From Bryobacterales bacterium (GTDB lineage Bacteria; Acidobacteriota; Terriglobia; Bryobacterales; UBA6623): a stretch of 64,000 nucleotides of DNA. The position numbers were made by a program, and so were the translations under genes. The notes under the pieces were generated by a model. That model saw only the letters and a list, made by a program, of their open reading frames with translations. It was not told the DNA's origin and did no database searches. Shown here piece after piece: positions 34,281 to 43,431 of the stretch. The stretch is taken from positions 1 to 64,000 of the forward strand of contig JAJDTX010000105.1 of NCBI GenBank assembly GCA_022826925.1, read 5' to 3'. Position 1 is the stretch's first letter. Each line of letters opens with the position of its first letter.

Positions 34281-34583
34281 AATCGCGGCTTGCCCGAGCC
34301 TGCGACCTAGCTGCGAGCGGCGTAGATCGGCCCGCCAGAACCGCGGCTGAGGGTGTCTCTGGAATTGTTCCGCTGGGCAACGCGGCACATCCGGTTCCGA
34401 AACGATTGATTCCGACGGTTGCTATCGCGTTGAGGGTCGGAAATCGCGCCCGCGGGGCGCTGGCCACAGCGCGCCGGATGCAGCGTTGTCGCATGCCGGA
34501 GACCCGTGGTCGAGGTGGCCGCACGCTGCGCTATCGTAGAACTGCTAGCGGGCCATGCCCGGCTCGCGGAGCAGTCCTAGCCT
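34281..34583. other. intergenic stretch before recD2
   Basis: About 300 bases with no gene that can be supported. One minus-strand frame of 95 codons overlaps it, but it has an unusual composition and no motifs. No clear promoter was identified. Confidence 0.4.
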
Positions 34584-36818
34584 GTGGACCAGCAAGCGCA
34601 GATTCTCGAACGCGAGGTTCTGTCAGGCTCGGTCGAGCGGGTCGTATTCCACAATTCCGAGAACGGGTTCTGCGTTTTGCGCGTGCAGGTTCGCGGGTTG
34701 CGGGAACTGCAGGCTGTTGTCGGCCGGACGCCCGCGGTCAGCCCCGGCCAATGGATCACGGCATCCGGCCAGTGGGTGAACGACCGCTCGCACGGGCGGC
34801 AGTTCGAAGCCTCGTACATCAAGGCCTCTGCCCCCGAATCGGACTCCGGTATCGAGAAGTACCTGGGCTCCGGCGCGATTCCCGGCATTGGTCCGGTCTA
34901 CGCCAAGAAGCTCGTCTCCGAATTCAGCGGCGATGTCTTCAAGGTGATCGAGACCGATCCGGCGCGACTGCGGGAAGTGCCGGGCATCGGGCCGGTCCGC
35001 GCCAAGCGCATCATCGAGGCGTGGGACGAACAAAAGGTCGTGCGGGAAATCATGATCTTCCTGCACACGCACGGCATCGGCTCGGCCCGGGCGGCGCGGA
35101 TTTACAAGACGTATGGCGCGGATGCCTTGCAGGTGATGAGCGAGAACCCGTACGTGCTTTCAAGGGATATTCGGGGTATCGGATTCAAGGTTGCCGACAG
35201 CATCGCAATGAAGCTCGGCGTGGAACGCGGCTCTCCGGTTCGCATCCGCGCCGGCATCGGCTACGCGCTGAGCGAGGCCATGGGCGACGGGCACTGCGGC
35301 TTGCCGCGCGAGGAACTGCTCCGGACGGCCAAGGAATTGCTCGGTGTCGCGCCCGATCGGATCGAGCCAGCCCTGCGGGCCGAGATCGAGGAGGGCAATG
35401 TCGTCGAGGACAGCGTAGGGGAAGAGCCCTGCTTGTTCCTGGCCCGCCTCCACCGAGCCGAGCGGGGGATCGCCAAGGTGCTGAGCGCGGCGTTGCGCGG
35501 AGCGCCGCCATGGCCCCGGGTGAACACGGATCGGGCGGTCCCATGGGTCGAGCGGCAGATCGATCTCAGACTGGCACCGAGCCAGGTCGAAGCCGTGCGG
35601 TTGGCATTGCAGTCCAAGGTGATGGTGATCACCGGCGGTCCGGGCGTGGGCAAGACCACGATTGTCAACGCCATCTTAAAGATCCTGCAGGCCAAGGGAG
35701 TCGCGATCGCGCTTTGCGCGCCGACGGGCCGGGCGGCCAAGCGGCTGGCCGAGACCTCCGGCATGGAAGCCAAGACGATCCACCGGCTGCTTGAGTTCGA
35801 CCCCGGTCGCGCTGGGTTCCGCCGCAACGTCGACAAGCCCTTGGACTGCGACTTGCTTGTGGTGGACGAGACCTCGATGGTCGACGTGTCGCTGATGAAC
35901 TCGCTGATGCGGGCGCTGCCCGGGCGCGCGGCTCTGCTGCTGGTCGGAGATGTCGATCAGCTCCCCTCTGTCGGCCCGGGCCAAGTGCTGGCCGACCTGA
36001 TCGCGAGCGAAGCGGTGCCCGTCGCGCGCTTGGTCGAAGTCTTTCGACAGGCTGCCAGCAGCCGCATCGTCGTCAACGCGCACCGGGTCAATCGCGGCGA
36101 GCTGCCGGAGCTTGGCAAGCCGGAAGGGGAAAGCGACTTCTACTTCGTTCCGGCCGGCGCGCCGGATGAAGCGATCGGAAAGACCGTGGAAATGGTGCGC
36201 AGCCGGATTCCTCAGCGCTTCGGGCTCGATCCGGTGCGCGACATCCAAGTGCTGTGCCCGATGAACCGCGGCTCTATTGGTGCCGGCGCGTTCAATACCG
36301 CGCTCCAGGGTGCGCTGAACCCGCCTGGGGAGCAGAAGCTAGACCGGTTCGGGTGGAGCTTCGTCCCGGGCGACAAAGTGATGCAAGTCGAAAACGACTA
36401 CGACCGCGATGTGTACAACGGCGACATCGGCAGGATTGAATCGCTGGATCTGGAAGACGGGACGATCGAGGTGGATTTTGACGGACGCAAGGTCGAGTAC
36501 GCCCTGCGCGATCTAGACATGCTGGTTCCGGCGTTCGCCACCACGATCCACAAGAGCCAGGGATCCGAGTATCCTGCCGTGGTGGTCCCGCTCATGGACC
36601 GCCACTTCGTCATGTTGCAGCGCAACTTGCTCTACACAGCGATCACGCGGGGGAAGCGACTTGTCGTGCTCGTCGGCCAGCGCAGCGCCGTGAGGCGAGC
36701 CGTGCAGACATCGACCCAGTCGCGCCGCTGGTCCAAGCTGCGGGAGCTCTTGCAGGCCGGTGCCGGCTCGGACCGGCAGGGCAGGCTGGCCGCTACCGGC
36801 GAGGCCGGCTTCGCCTAG
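34584..36818 (+). CDS. recD2: RecD2-type DNA helicase
   Basis: SF1B 5'-3' helicase of the RecBC-independent RecD family. 744 residues: an N-terminal OB-like domain (GSVERVVFHNSENGFCVLRV), helix-hairpin-helix region (GAIPGIGPVYAKKLV and REVPGIGPVRAKRII), then the helicase core. The core has Walker A TGGPGVGKTTIV, CAPTGRAAKRL, Walker B LLVVDETSMVD, GDVDQLPSVGPGQ, LVEVFRQAASSRIV, and motif V/VI FATTIHKSQGSEYPAVV and LLYTAITRGK. The length is typical. GTG start. Its stop overlaps that of the convergent ABC ATPase gene in a shared CTAG. Confidence 0.95.
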   Translation: MDQQAQILEREVLSGSVERVVFHNSENGFCVLRVQVRGLRELQAVVGRTPAVSPGQWITASGQWVNDRSHGRQFEASYIKASAPESDSGIEKYLGSGAIPGIGPVYAKKLVSEFSGDVFKVIETDPARLREVPGIGPVRAKRIIEAWDEQKVVREIMIFLHTHGIGSARAARIYKTYGADALQVMSENPYVLSRDIRGIGFKVADSIAMKLGVERGSPVRIRAGIGYALSEAMGDGHCGLPREELLRTAKELLGVAPDRIEPALRAEIEEGNVVEDSVGEEPCLFLARLHRAERGIAKVLSAALRGAPPWPRVNTDRAVPWVERQIDLRLAPSQVEAVRLALQSKVMVITGGPGVGKTTIVNAILKILQAKGVAIALCAPTGRAAKRLAETSGMEAKTIHRLLEFDPGRAGFRRNVDKPLDCDLLVVDETSMVDVSLMNSLMRALPGRAALLLVGDVDQLPSVGPGQVLADLIASEAVPVARLVEVFRQAASSRIVVNAHRVNRGELPELGKPEGESDFYFVPAGAPDEAIGKTVEMVRSRIPQRFGLDPVRDIQVLCPMNRGSIGAGAFNTALQGALNPPGEQKLDRFGWSFVPGDKVMQVENDYDRDVYNGDIGRIESLDLEDGTIEVDFDGRKVEYALRDLDMLVPAFATTIHKSQGSEYPAVVVPLMDRHFVMLQRNLLYTAITRGKRLVVLVGQRSAVRRAVQTSTQSRRWSKLRELLQAGAGSDRQGRLAATGEAGFA

Positions 36819-37498
36819 CCCGATTGGCGCAGCCTGCCGCGCTCGAAGCTGAAGACCCGGTCGCAAAGCGCGGCAAACGTCGGGTTGTGCGTCGCTAGCA
36901 GGATTGCCAGCCCTTCTTGACGAGCCAGCTCGAGTAGCATCTTCATGACGGCCTCGCCGGTGCCTTCGTCGAGGTTGCCCGTGGGCTCGTCAGCGAGCAG
37001 CAGCCTCGGCTTGGACACCAGTGCTCGGGCGATCGCAACCCGCTGCTGCTCGCCGCCGGACAGTTCGCCGGACTGGTGATCGATCCGTTCTGCCAACCCC
37101 ACCCGCTGCAGCCAGGTCTGCGCTTCCTGGTGGCCGGAGTCCTGCGACACACCCGCGATGCGGAGTGGCAGGGCTACGTTCTCGATGGCCGTGAATTCGG
37201 GCAGCAGGTGGCAGTTCTGCCACACGAAACCGACATCGCAGTTGCGATAGTCGGCCAGCTGAGTCTCGCTCAGCGACGCGAGCGAGTCTCCGCGAAAGAG
37301 CACCTTGCCCGTGGTGGGCTTCTCAAGCGCGCCCAAGATATGCAGCAAGGTCGATTTCCCGGCGCCGGACTTGCCGACGAGCGCGACGCTCTCGCCCTGT
37401 CGGATCTGGAATGTCAGCCCCGCGAATATCGTCAGCGCCTGCTCGCCGCTGCGAAACGTCTTACCCAGGCCCTCGGCGCGGATCACTGGCTCGGCCAT
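36815..37498 (-). CDS. LolD/MacB-type ABC transporter ATP-binding protein
   Basis: 227 residues with Walker [14 protein letters not shown]-loop [17 protein letters not shown], signature [15 protein letters not shown], Walker [13 protein letters not shown] and switch His in [10 protein letters not shown]. The sequence pattern ([24 protein letters not shown]) fits the lipoprotein-releasing (LolD) subfamily. No LolC/E-like permease lies nearby, so the partner is elsewhere. The ATG overlaps the 3' end of aroK by 38 bases, which suggests coupling. Confidence 0.9.
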   Translation of the reverse strand: MAEPVIRAEGLGKTFRSGEQALTIFAGLTFQIRQGESVALVGKSGAGKSTLLHILGALEKPTTGKVLFRGDSLASLSETQLADYRNCDVGFVWQNCHLLPEFTAIENVALPLRIAGVSQDSGHQEAQTWLQRVGLAERIDHQSGELSGGEQQRVAIARALVSKPRLLLADEPTGNLDEGTGEAVMKMLLELARQEGLAILLATHNPTFAALCDRVFSFERGRLRQSG

Positions 37499-38057
37499 CT
37501 GCGCGAAGCCCCTGCATCCATCCTAGCTTGAACACTTCCCGCAGGACATCTGCAGGCGCCGCCGAGGCGTCGATTCTACAGTCAGCCTGGGCGTAGGACT
37601 CCTTTCGGGCCGCGTAGATGCGCAGGAAGCCGGCGCGGTCGCGAGCCAGCGGGCGGTGGGACTCGAGCCGCACCCGTTCCCACAGCGCGTCGGCCGGGGC
37701 GTCGAGCCAAACCGTGGGACCCGCCTGTCGCAACAGGCTGCGGTTTCGCTCGAACGCATACGTGCCCCCGCCCAGAGCCACCACGCGCGGCGCACCGGCG
37801 CGGCTCGTTTCGGCCTGCTCTCGCAGCGCTGCGTGCTCGAAATCGCGGAACCCGTCCTCGCCACTTGCCTCGAAAATATCGGGAATCGAGCGTCCCGCGA
37901 GCCTCTCGATCTCGGTATCTAGGTCGATGAACGACCATTCAAGCGCCCTTGCAAGCTGTCGGCCGATGGTGGTCTTGCCGGATCCCATGAAGCCGGCCAG
38001 GAAGATCGCCCCCGGGCTTTCCGGCCGCGGTCCTGCGCCGTGCGCGTCGGTGCTCAC
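37461..38057 (-). CDS. aroK: shikimate kinase
   Basis: Phosphorylates shikimate in chorismate synthesis. 198 residues when the GTG at 38057 is used. This start overlaps the upstream SDR stop as GTGA and places the P-loop FLAGFMGSGKTTIGRQLA near residue 20. Other motifs are FIDLDTEIERLAGRSIPDIF, the shikimate-binding ALGGGTYAF and the lid segment RPLARDRAG. The open frame continues upstream, but that part is the SDR gene in another frame. The C-terminal tail is about 20 residues longer than usual. Confidence 0.92.
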   Translation of the reverse strand: MSTDAHGAGPRPESPGAIFLAGFMGSGKTTIGRQLARALEWSFIDLDTEIERLAGRSIPDIFEASGEDGFRDFEHAALREQAETSRAGAPRVVALGGGTYAFERNRSLLRQAGPTVWLDAPADALWERVRLESHRPLARDRAGFLRIYAARKESYAQADCRIDASAAPADVLREVFKLGWMQGLRADGRASDPRRGPG

Positions 38058-38845
38058 CCTTGGCCGTCCCTGCGCATCTTGCGCGACATGGCGCTGTGCA
38101 CCAGGGCCGGGCAGAGACGCTCCGCCGCGATTACAAGCCAGCCGAGACGCGGTACGACCACCGTCCGCTTGCGCTTGCGAATCCCGGAGCGAATGGCTTC
38201 GGCACACTGGTCGGGGGTGAGCGCAAACATGCCGCGTCCGGGCAGCGGCTTGGCCGAAGCACCTTGCAGCATGTTGCTCATGAATGGCGTGCGCACGTAG
38301 CCAGGGCAAAACGAGAGCACGTGAATCTCCCGTTCGCGCAATTCTGCCCTCAGGACGTTTGCGTAGGCGTTTAAGGCATGTTTCGACGATGCGTAAACGC
38401 CCATGCCGGGCAGGGATAGCTTGCCGGCAATAGAACTCACCATGACGATGCTGCCGCCCGGTCGCATCAGCGGCAGAAGTTGTCGCGTGATCTCCACGGG
38501 CGCCAAGAAATTCAGCGCCAGCAGGTCCCGGGCATGATCGGGATCGGTCGAGTCTGATGGCGCGAGAATGCCGATGCCTGCGTTATGCACAAGAATATCG
38601 AGAGCTTCCAACTCCTCCAGCGCACGAGCGCAGAACGAGGAGCGGGCGGCAGGATCGGCGAGATCCGCGTCGATGATTCTGGCACCGCCAATCAGGCGGG
38701 TGGTTTCCTCCAACGCCTCCCGTCGACGCCCGTGAAGGACCATCTGGGCACCGTCGCGGGCGAGCCGGATTGCGCAGGCTCGCCCGATTCCCGACGAGGC
38801 TCCCGTCACCAGCGCGGTCTTGTCGGAAAGCTCAGCCGCGCGCAT
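38054..38845 (-). CDS. short-chain dehydrogenase/reductase
   Basis: 263 residues of the classical SDR fold: cofactor motif TGASSGIGRACA, an Arg-containing HGRRRE after beta 2 that suggests NADP(H), NAGIG, active-site Ser in VMVSSIAGKL and YASSK with the catalytic Tyr-Lys. A basic, partly hydrophobic C-terminus (KRKRTVVVPRLGWLVIAAERL) is typical of SDRs that act on lipid-like substrates at the membrane. The substrate is unknown. It is the first gene of an SDR-aroK-ABC run with overlapping ends. Confidence 0.88.
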   Translation of the reverse strand: MRAAELSDKTALVTGASSGIGRACAIRLARDGAQMVLHGRRREALEETTRLIGGARIIDADLADPAARSSFCARALEELEALDILVHNAGIGILAPSDSTDPDHARDLLALNFLAPVEITRQLLPLMRPGGSIVMVSSIAGKLSLPGMGVYASSKHALNAYANVLRAELREREIHVLSFCPGYVRTPFMSNMLQGASAKPLPGRGMFALTPDQCAEAIRSGIRKRKRTVVVPRLGWLVIAAERLCPALVHSAMSRKMRRDGQG

Positions 38846-39033
38846 GGTTCAGCCTCGGCCAACCCGGAATGGCAATACTGTAACATGGGCGGCGGCAACT
38901 GCTGGGCGGCGCGATCTAGCGCAACGCGCCGGTGTCAGGAGCCTTGGACGCTGCCCGCGGGTGCTGGGCTAGGCCGCTTCTGGTCTTCGCGCCGAGGTTG
39001 CTGGCGCCGCAAGAGTTTGAACGGGTTTGGGGC

Positions 39034-40389
39034 GTGATTCGGATCGCAAACGGCCAAGGATTTTGGGGCGACTGGCTCGAGGCCCCGCGGCGCATGGTGG
39101 CGGGAGGGCCGATCGACTATCTGGTGCTGGACTATCTCTCCGAGGTCACTATGTCGATCTTGGAGAAGCACAGGCGGCGCGACCCCGACAAGGGCTACGC
39201 TACCGATGCCGTCGATCTGGCAGTGTCCTTGCTGCCGCGCATGCTGGAGCGCGGAATCAGGATCGTCACCAATGCCGGCGGCGTCAACCCGCGCGCCTGT
39301 GCAAGGGCAATCTTGGAGAAGGCGAGCGCTGCCGGCATCCGCGATGCGAGGGTGGCGGTCGTGCTCGGCGACGACATTCTCGACCGAATCGACGAGATGA
39401 CGTCGCGGGGCGTCCGTTTTGACGAGATCGACACGGGGCGGCCGATCGAGGAAATTCGCGCCGATCTGCTCAGCGCGCACGTCTATTTGGGCGGGTTTCC
39501 GCTTGCGGAGGCCCTGGCGACCGGGGCGCACATCGTGATTGCAGGCAGGTCAACCGACACTGCCCTGACGCTGGCGCCCATGATCCATGAATTTCGTTGG
39601 CCCGAGCAGGATTGGGACAGGCTCGCGGCAGGCACGATAGCCGGGCACATCATCGAATGTGGCGCGCAGTGCACCGGAGGGAACTACTCGGTAGATTGGC
39701 AGACCCTTCCAGACATGGCAAACATCGGATTTCCGATTGTCGAGGCCGGCGCGAGCGGTGACTTCGTGGTCAGCAAGCACCCCGGCACCGGAGGGCGGAT
39801 CACGCTGGCTTCGATCAAGGAGCAGCTGCTCTACGAACTTGGCGACCCCAAGGCATACCTGACGCCGGACTGCAGCGCCGATTTCACAAGCATCGCCCTG
39901 CGCGACGACGGTCCGGACCGGGTCGCGGTCGAAGAAGTGCGCGGAGGTCAGCGCCCGCCGACTTTGAAGACCTCGATCACATATGCGGCGGGCTATCAGG
40001 CGGTCGGCGCCTTGGTGTACAGTTGGCCGGACGCGGCCCAGAAAGCACGCGCCGCCGAGAGGATGGTGCGCCAGCGCTTGGACGATCTGGGCTTGAGGTT
40101 TGATGAGGTTCAAGCCGAGTTGCTGGGCTTGGACGCTTGTCACGGCCCGGTTGCAGCGCCGAACCCCGATCCGCCCGAGGTCCAGTTGCGCATTGGCGTG
40201 CGCGCGGCCGAACGCGCGCCAGTCGAGCGTTTCAGCCGCGAGATGATCCCGCTGGTGCTGAACGGGCCGCCTACGGCCACCGGCTTCGGAGAGGGCCGGC
40301 CGCGCGTCAGGCAGGTCGTCGCACACCATGCCTCGCTGCTGCCGCGCGAGGAGATCAGCACCAGCGTGGAGGTGTTTGACCTGTCGTGA
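39034..40389 (+). CDS. acyclic terpene utilisation AtuA-like protein (DUF1446)
   Basis: 451 residues from the GTG at 39034, chosen because the family begins with the strand VIRIANGQGFWGDW. An upstream in-frame ATG at 38932 would add an atypical extension. Landmarks are IDYLVLDYLSEVTMSIL, GIRIVTNAGGVNPRACA, AEALATGAHIVIAGRSTDTALTLAPM, ECGAQCTGGNYSVDW and HPGTGGRIT. The family occurs in gene sets for terpenoid or branched-chain acid catabolism, but its reaction is not established. It stands alone here, divergent from the SDR gene. Confidence 0.88.
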   Translation: MIRIANGQGFWGDWLEAPRRMVAGGPIDYLVLDYLSEVTMSILEKHRRRDPDKGYATDAVDLAVSLLPRMLERGIRIVTNAGGVNPRACARAILEKASAAGIRDARVAVVLGDDILDRIDEMTSRGVRFDEIDTGRPIEEIRADLLSAHVYLGGFPLAEALATGAHIVIAGRSTDTALTLAPMIHEFRWPEQDWDRLAAGTIAGHIIECGAQCTGGNYSVDWQTLPDMANIGFPIVEAGASGDFVVSKHPGTGGRITLASIKEQLLYELGDPKAYLTPDCSADFTSIALRDDGPDRVAVEEVRGGQRPPTLKTSITYAAGYQAVGALVYSWPDAAQKARAAERMVRQRLDDLGLRFDEVQAELLGLDACHGPVAAPNPDPPEVQLRIGVRAAERAPVERFSREMIPLVLNGPPTATGFGEGRPRVRQVVAHHASLLPREEISTSVEVFDLS

Positions 40390-40408
40390 GCGCCCCCGTT
40401 GCCGAGGG

Positions 40409-40867
40409 CTAGCGCGGGGCGGGCAGCATGTTGCGAATCGCTGCGATGCGCCAGCCGTCGTCGGTGCGCAGGCACACGAACGTGCTCCACATCTTGCGGT
40501 CCGCGGCCCCAGCGCTGCCCGCGATCACGTAGCGGGCATCGGCCACTGCCACGCCTGGCGCGGGAAACCGCACCGTTTCGACCGTCAGCGTGCGGGTTCC
40601 CGGATTGCGGCGCGAACTGGAGAGCATGCCTTCCACCAGAGCCTCGCGTCCCCGGCGCCACACGCCCGAAGACACCAGCTGGTCGGCGTCAGCGGTGAAC
40701 AGCTTGCGGATGGCTTGCGGGTCCCTTGACTCGCGCGCCGAGGCGTAGCGGCCAACCAAGGCCTTGATCTCGTCCGTGTCATCCTCGGCCCGCGCGCTGG
40801 TCGCGCCGGCGATGACGAATAGGGCGGCAATCAGCGAGACGACAAGCGATCGCGATGTCGACGGCAT
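40409..40867 (-). CDS. exported NTF2/SnoaL-like (DUF4440) protein
   Basis: 152 residues with a signal peptide ([21 protein letters not shown], cleavage near residue 27) followed by a cone-shaped NTF2-like domain: [45 protein letters not shown] segment and the closing strands [21 protein letters not shown]. Such domains bind small molecules or act as isomerases. No catalytic role can be assigned. It follows the ligase gene on the same strand by about 20 bases. Confidence 0.85.
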   Translation of the reverse strand: MPSTSRSLVVSLIAALFVIAGATSARAEDDTDEIKALVGRYASARESRDPQAIRKLFTADADQLVSSGVWRRGREALVEGMLSSSRRNPGTRTLTVETVRFPAPGVAVADARYVIAGSAGAADRKMWSTFVCLRTDDGWRIAAIRNMLPAPR

Positions 40868-40888
40868 CTTCGGGTGTTTCCTGCCGGG

Positions 40889-41971
40889 CTAGTAGACTCC
40901 GACCGTTACCGAGCCGGTCTTGGAATCTTGGTACGGACGCACGTTGCGGACCCCGTCCCAAGGGTACAGGTCGATCGGGCGCTCGCGTTCGCAGATGTCG
41001 CGCTCGGGGAACCTGGGCATGAAGAACTCCCGCGTCAGGGTGGTCAGCACGGCCCTCCCGGTCGCGCCGTACTCGACGACCTCGTCGAGGTTGTCCGGGT
41101 TGCAGACCTCCAGGGCGGCTCGCGGCTGGGGAGGGTAGTAGATGATGGCGTGATCGTCGGCCGGGTCGAACGGCTTGTGGCATGCCAGGCCCATCAGCGT
41201 GTTGCCGTAGGTGGCTGCGAAGTAGGCGCCTTCAAGCAGCTCTTCTCGGGCGAAGCGGTGGAACTCCGGCGTCATCTCGGTGCCGCCGCAGAACACGCCG
41301 GTAATTCCGAACTTCTTCAGCGAGATCCGATCGCACAGGCCCTCTAGCAGCTTCGGCGTCGCGAACAGGCAGCGGATCCCGGGGTGCGCCTTCAGGATGG
41401 TGATGGCTTGGTCGAGGCAGTGCTGGCGGTAGCGCTCGGCCTCCTCGTACTGGCCGCGCTTGAGCAGCTTGACCACCCAGCGCGGGTCTAGGTCGACCGA
41501 GAACGAAATCCCGCCTCGGACATGGGCGAGGTGCTCGACTGCGAGGCGCAGGCGCCGCGGCCCGGTCGGGCCGAGGTGCAGCCAGTCCGAGCCCGGCGGA
41601 AAGAACTCGTCAGGCAGGGTCTTGGAGAACTCGGCGTAGTCAGTCTGGAAGTCTTCAACGTTGACCCGCGACTTGGGCACCCCGGTCGTCCCGCCGGTTT
41701 CGAAAACGTACACGGGCTTGCCCGCCAAGCCCTTCGGCACCCAGCGTCGTACCGGGCCTCCGCGCAGCCACTCGTCCTCGAAGGGCGGCAGCAGGCGCAG
41801 GTCGTCGAAACAGCCGATGCGGTCGCGCGGGTCCCAGGCCAGGCGCTCCTTGGCGAATTCCAGCCAGAACGGGCAGCCGGTCTCCGGGTCGAAATGCCAC
41901 GCGACGGTCTCCCGCACGTGCGCGTCCAACGCAGCCTTGGCGGCTTGCATTTTGCCTTGGCCGTCTGACAT
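40889..41971 (-). CDS. ANL-superfamily adenylate-forming enzyme (phenylacetate-CoA ligase / LuxE-like)
   Basis: 360 residues from the ATG at 41971 (the longer frame begins inside the upstream propeller gene). The adenylation motif appears as YVFETGGTTGVPKSRVN, and later GVFCGGTEMTPE, AATYGNTLMGLACH and LTTLTREFFMPRFPERDI correspond to the A5 and hinge-like regions of PaaK/LuxE-type proteins. The C-terminal subdomain is short, as in LuxE. It would activate a carboxylic acid, but the acceptor is unknown. It starts 11 bases after the stop of an exported PQQ-propeller gene, implying one transcript. Confidence 0.8.
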   Translation of the reverse strand: MSDGQGKMQAAKAALDAHVRETVAWHFDPETGCPFWLEFAKERLAWDPRDRIGCFDDLRLLPPFEDEWLRGGPVRRWVPKGLAGKPVYVFETGGTTGVPKSRVNVEDFQTDYAEFSKTLPDEFFPPGSDWLHLGPTGPRRLRLAVEHLAHVRGGISFSVDLDPRWVVKLLKRGQYEEAERYRQHCLDQAITILKAHPGIRCLFATPKLLEGLCDRISLKKFGITGVFCGGTEMTPEFHRFAREELLEGAYFAATYGNTLMGLACHKPFDPADDHAIIYYPPQPRAALEVCNPDNLDEVVEYGATGRAVLTTLTREFFMPRFPERDICERERPIDLYPWDGVRNVRPYQDSKTGSVTVGVY

Positions 41972-41981
41972 GCCCGGCCCT

Positions 41982-43409
41982 TCAGTCCGCCGCGATCGCA
42001 TACAGGTGCGACCTGGTCATGATGAACAGGGTGCCGTTGGCCGCCACGGGAGTGGAGTAGATCACGTTCCCGAAGTTGCTCTCGGACAGCACCTCCAGTT
42101 CCCGGCCGGCCTTCAAGACGGACAGGTCGCCGTCCTCGTCCCCGATCATCACCTTGCCGTCGACCACGTAGGGCGATCCCCACACTGCCGCCAGCATGTC
42201 GTGCTCCCAGAGCAACTCGCCCGTACCCAAGTCCAAGGCATGGAAGAAGCCCGAAAAATTGGCCGCATACACAATGCCGTCGTGGATGGCCACTGTGGAG
42301 ATCGTCCGCCGGAACGGGTGGTGCCAAACAACGTGGCTCCCGGTCACGTCGCCGCTCCCGGAGGCGTCCACCGCCCAGAGGTGCCCGACGCCCTCGCCGT
42401 GCTCGGGATCTTGGCCGACCGCGATGTAGACCTTGCCATCGAGCATGACGGGCGTCGCGATGATGTTGTTGCGGTCGCCCCGCCCGTGCTTCCATTCCGA
42501 TTCTTTCGGGTTGGCGTCGAATTTCCAGATCAGATCGCCGGTTTCCGGCACGAAGCTGTACAGCCAGCCGTCGCCGCCTGCGAATATCACTTGGTTCTTG
42601 CCCCCGGCGGATCCGTATGCCGGCGAAGACCACTGGCCGTGCAGGATATTGCGCCCGGGAGAGCTGTCCTCCCATACGACCTCGCCGGTCTTGCGGTTCA
42701 GGGCCAGAAAGCTCGGGCCGCGCACGGACGGAACGTTGATGTGCGATTCGTCCACGCCGTTCGAAGTGCTGACGAAGAGCAGGTCGCCCACGATAAGCGG
42801 CGAAGTTGCGGCCAGGTTGTGGGGGAACACGCCGAGATCGTTGTACATGTCCACCGACCAGATCACGTCGCCATCGGTAGGATCCTGCTTGGCTTCGTCC
42901 TTGTACGGCCCGTCATTCTCTCCGTCGCGGAAGCCTTCGGCGTCCAGTGCCACCACTTCCGCCCGGTTGGAAACGTAGTAGACCACGCCATCGACCACCG
43001 CTGGCGAGGAGCAAACGCCCTGCTCGGGCCAGTCGTTAACACGCCCGGCCGCGAGCTTCGCGTGAGTCATCTGCCACAGAAACTCGCCGGATTGCTCGTC
43101 AAAGGCCATCAGCACGCCGCGGTCGCCGCCATAGGCCTCGTCGCGCAGCAGTTCGTTATTGGTGCCGAGGAATACCTTGCCGTCCGCCACCACCGGGTTC
43201 CCGTAGGACTGGGAACCGATTTCGGCCCGCCACTTGATTTGGTTCATCGACTTGATATCCCAAGTGGTCGGAATACCGGTCTCGGACGAGACCATGTTGC
43301 GCGACGGATCGCCGCCCCACATCGGCCAGTCGGCGCCCGTTGCGACCGGTGTAAGCGCGCACGCAAGCGCAATGGCGAGACAGTGGCTTGGAATTGGGCG
43401 AGCTAGCAT
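41982..43409 (-). CDS. exported PQQ-type beta-propeller protein (short form)
   Basis: 475 residues from the ATG at 43409, which places a signal peptide (HCLAIALACALTPVATGA) at the N-terminus. The longer open frame would add 52 low-complexity residues that overlap the upstream gene. The mature part begins WPMWGGDPSRN and contains repeated propeller blades (VLMAFDEQSGEFLW, LALNRKTGEVVWE, FHALDLGTGELLWEHD, DGKVYIAVGQ). PQQ-coordinating residues of true quinoprotein dehydrogenases are not evident, so it may be a structural or binding propeller (PQQ_2 type). Confidence 0.88.
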   Translation of the reverse strand: MLARPIPSHCLAIALACALTPVATGADWPMWGGDPSRNMVSSETGIPTTWDIKSMNQIKWRAEIGSQSYGNPVVADGKVFLGTNNELLRDEAYGGDRGVLMAFDEQSGEFLWQMTHAKLAAGRVNDWPEQGVCSSPAVVDGVVYYVSNRAEVVALDAEGFRDGENDGPYKDEAKQDPTDGDVIWSVDMYNDLGVFPHNLAATSPLIVGDLLFVSTSNGVDESHINVPSVRGPSFLALNRKTGEVVWEDSSPGRNILHGQWSSPAYGSAGGKNQVIFAGGDGWLYSFVPETGDLIWKFDANPKESEWKHGRGDRNNIIATPVMLDGKVYIAVGQDPEHGEGVGHLWAVDASGSGDVTGSHVVWHHPFRRTISTVAIHDGIVYAANFSGFFHALDLGTGELLWEHDMLAAVWGSPYVVDGKVMIGDEDGDLSVLKAGRELEVLSESNFGNVIYSTPVAANGTLFIMTRSHLYAIAAD

Positions 43410-43431
43410 TTGGATCTCCGGTTGCCTGCGG

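Noticed and set aside
34406..35794. 462-codon plus-strand open frame overlapping recD2
   Set aside because: Shadow frame; RecD2 motifs are in the other frame.
41661..43406. 581-codon plus-strand open frame
   Set aside because: Antisense to the PQQ propeller and ligase genes, which have clear domains and signal peptides. No recognisable protein.
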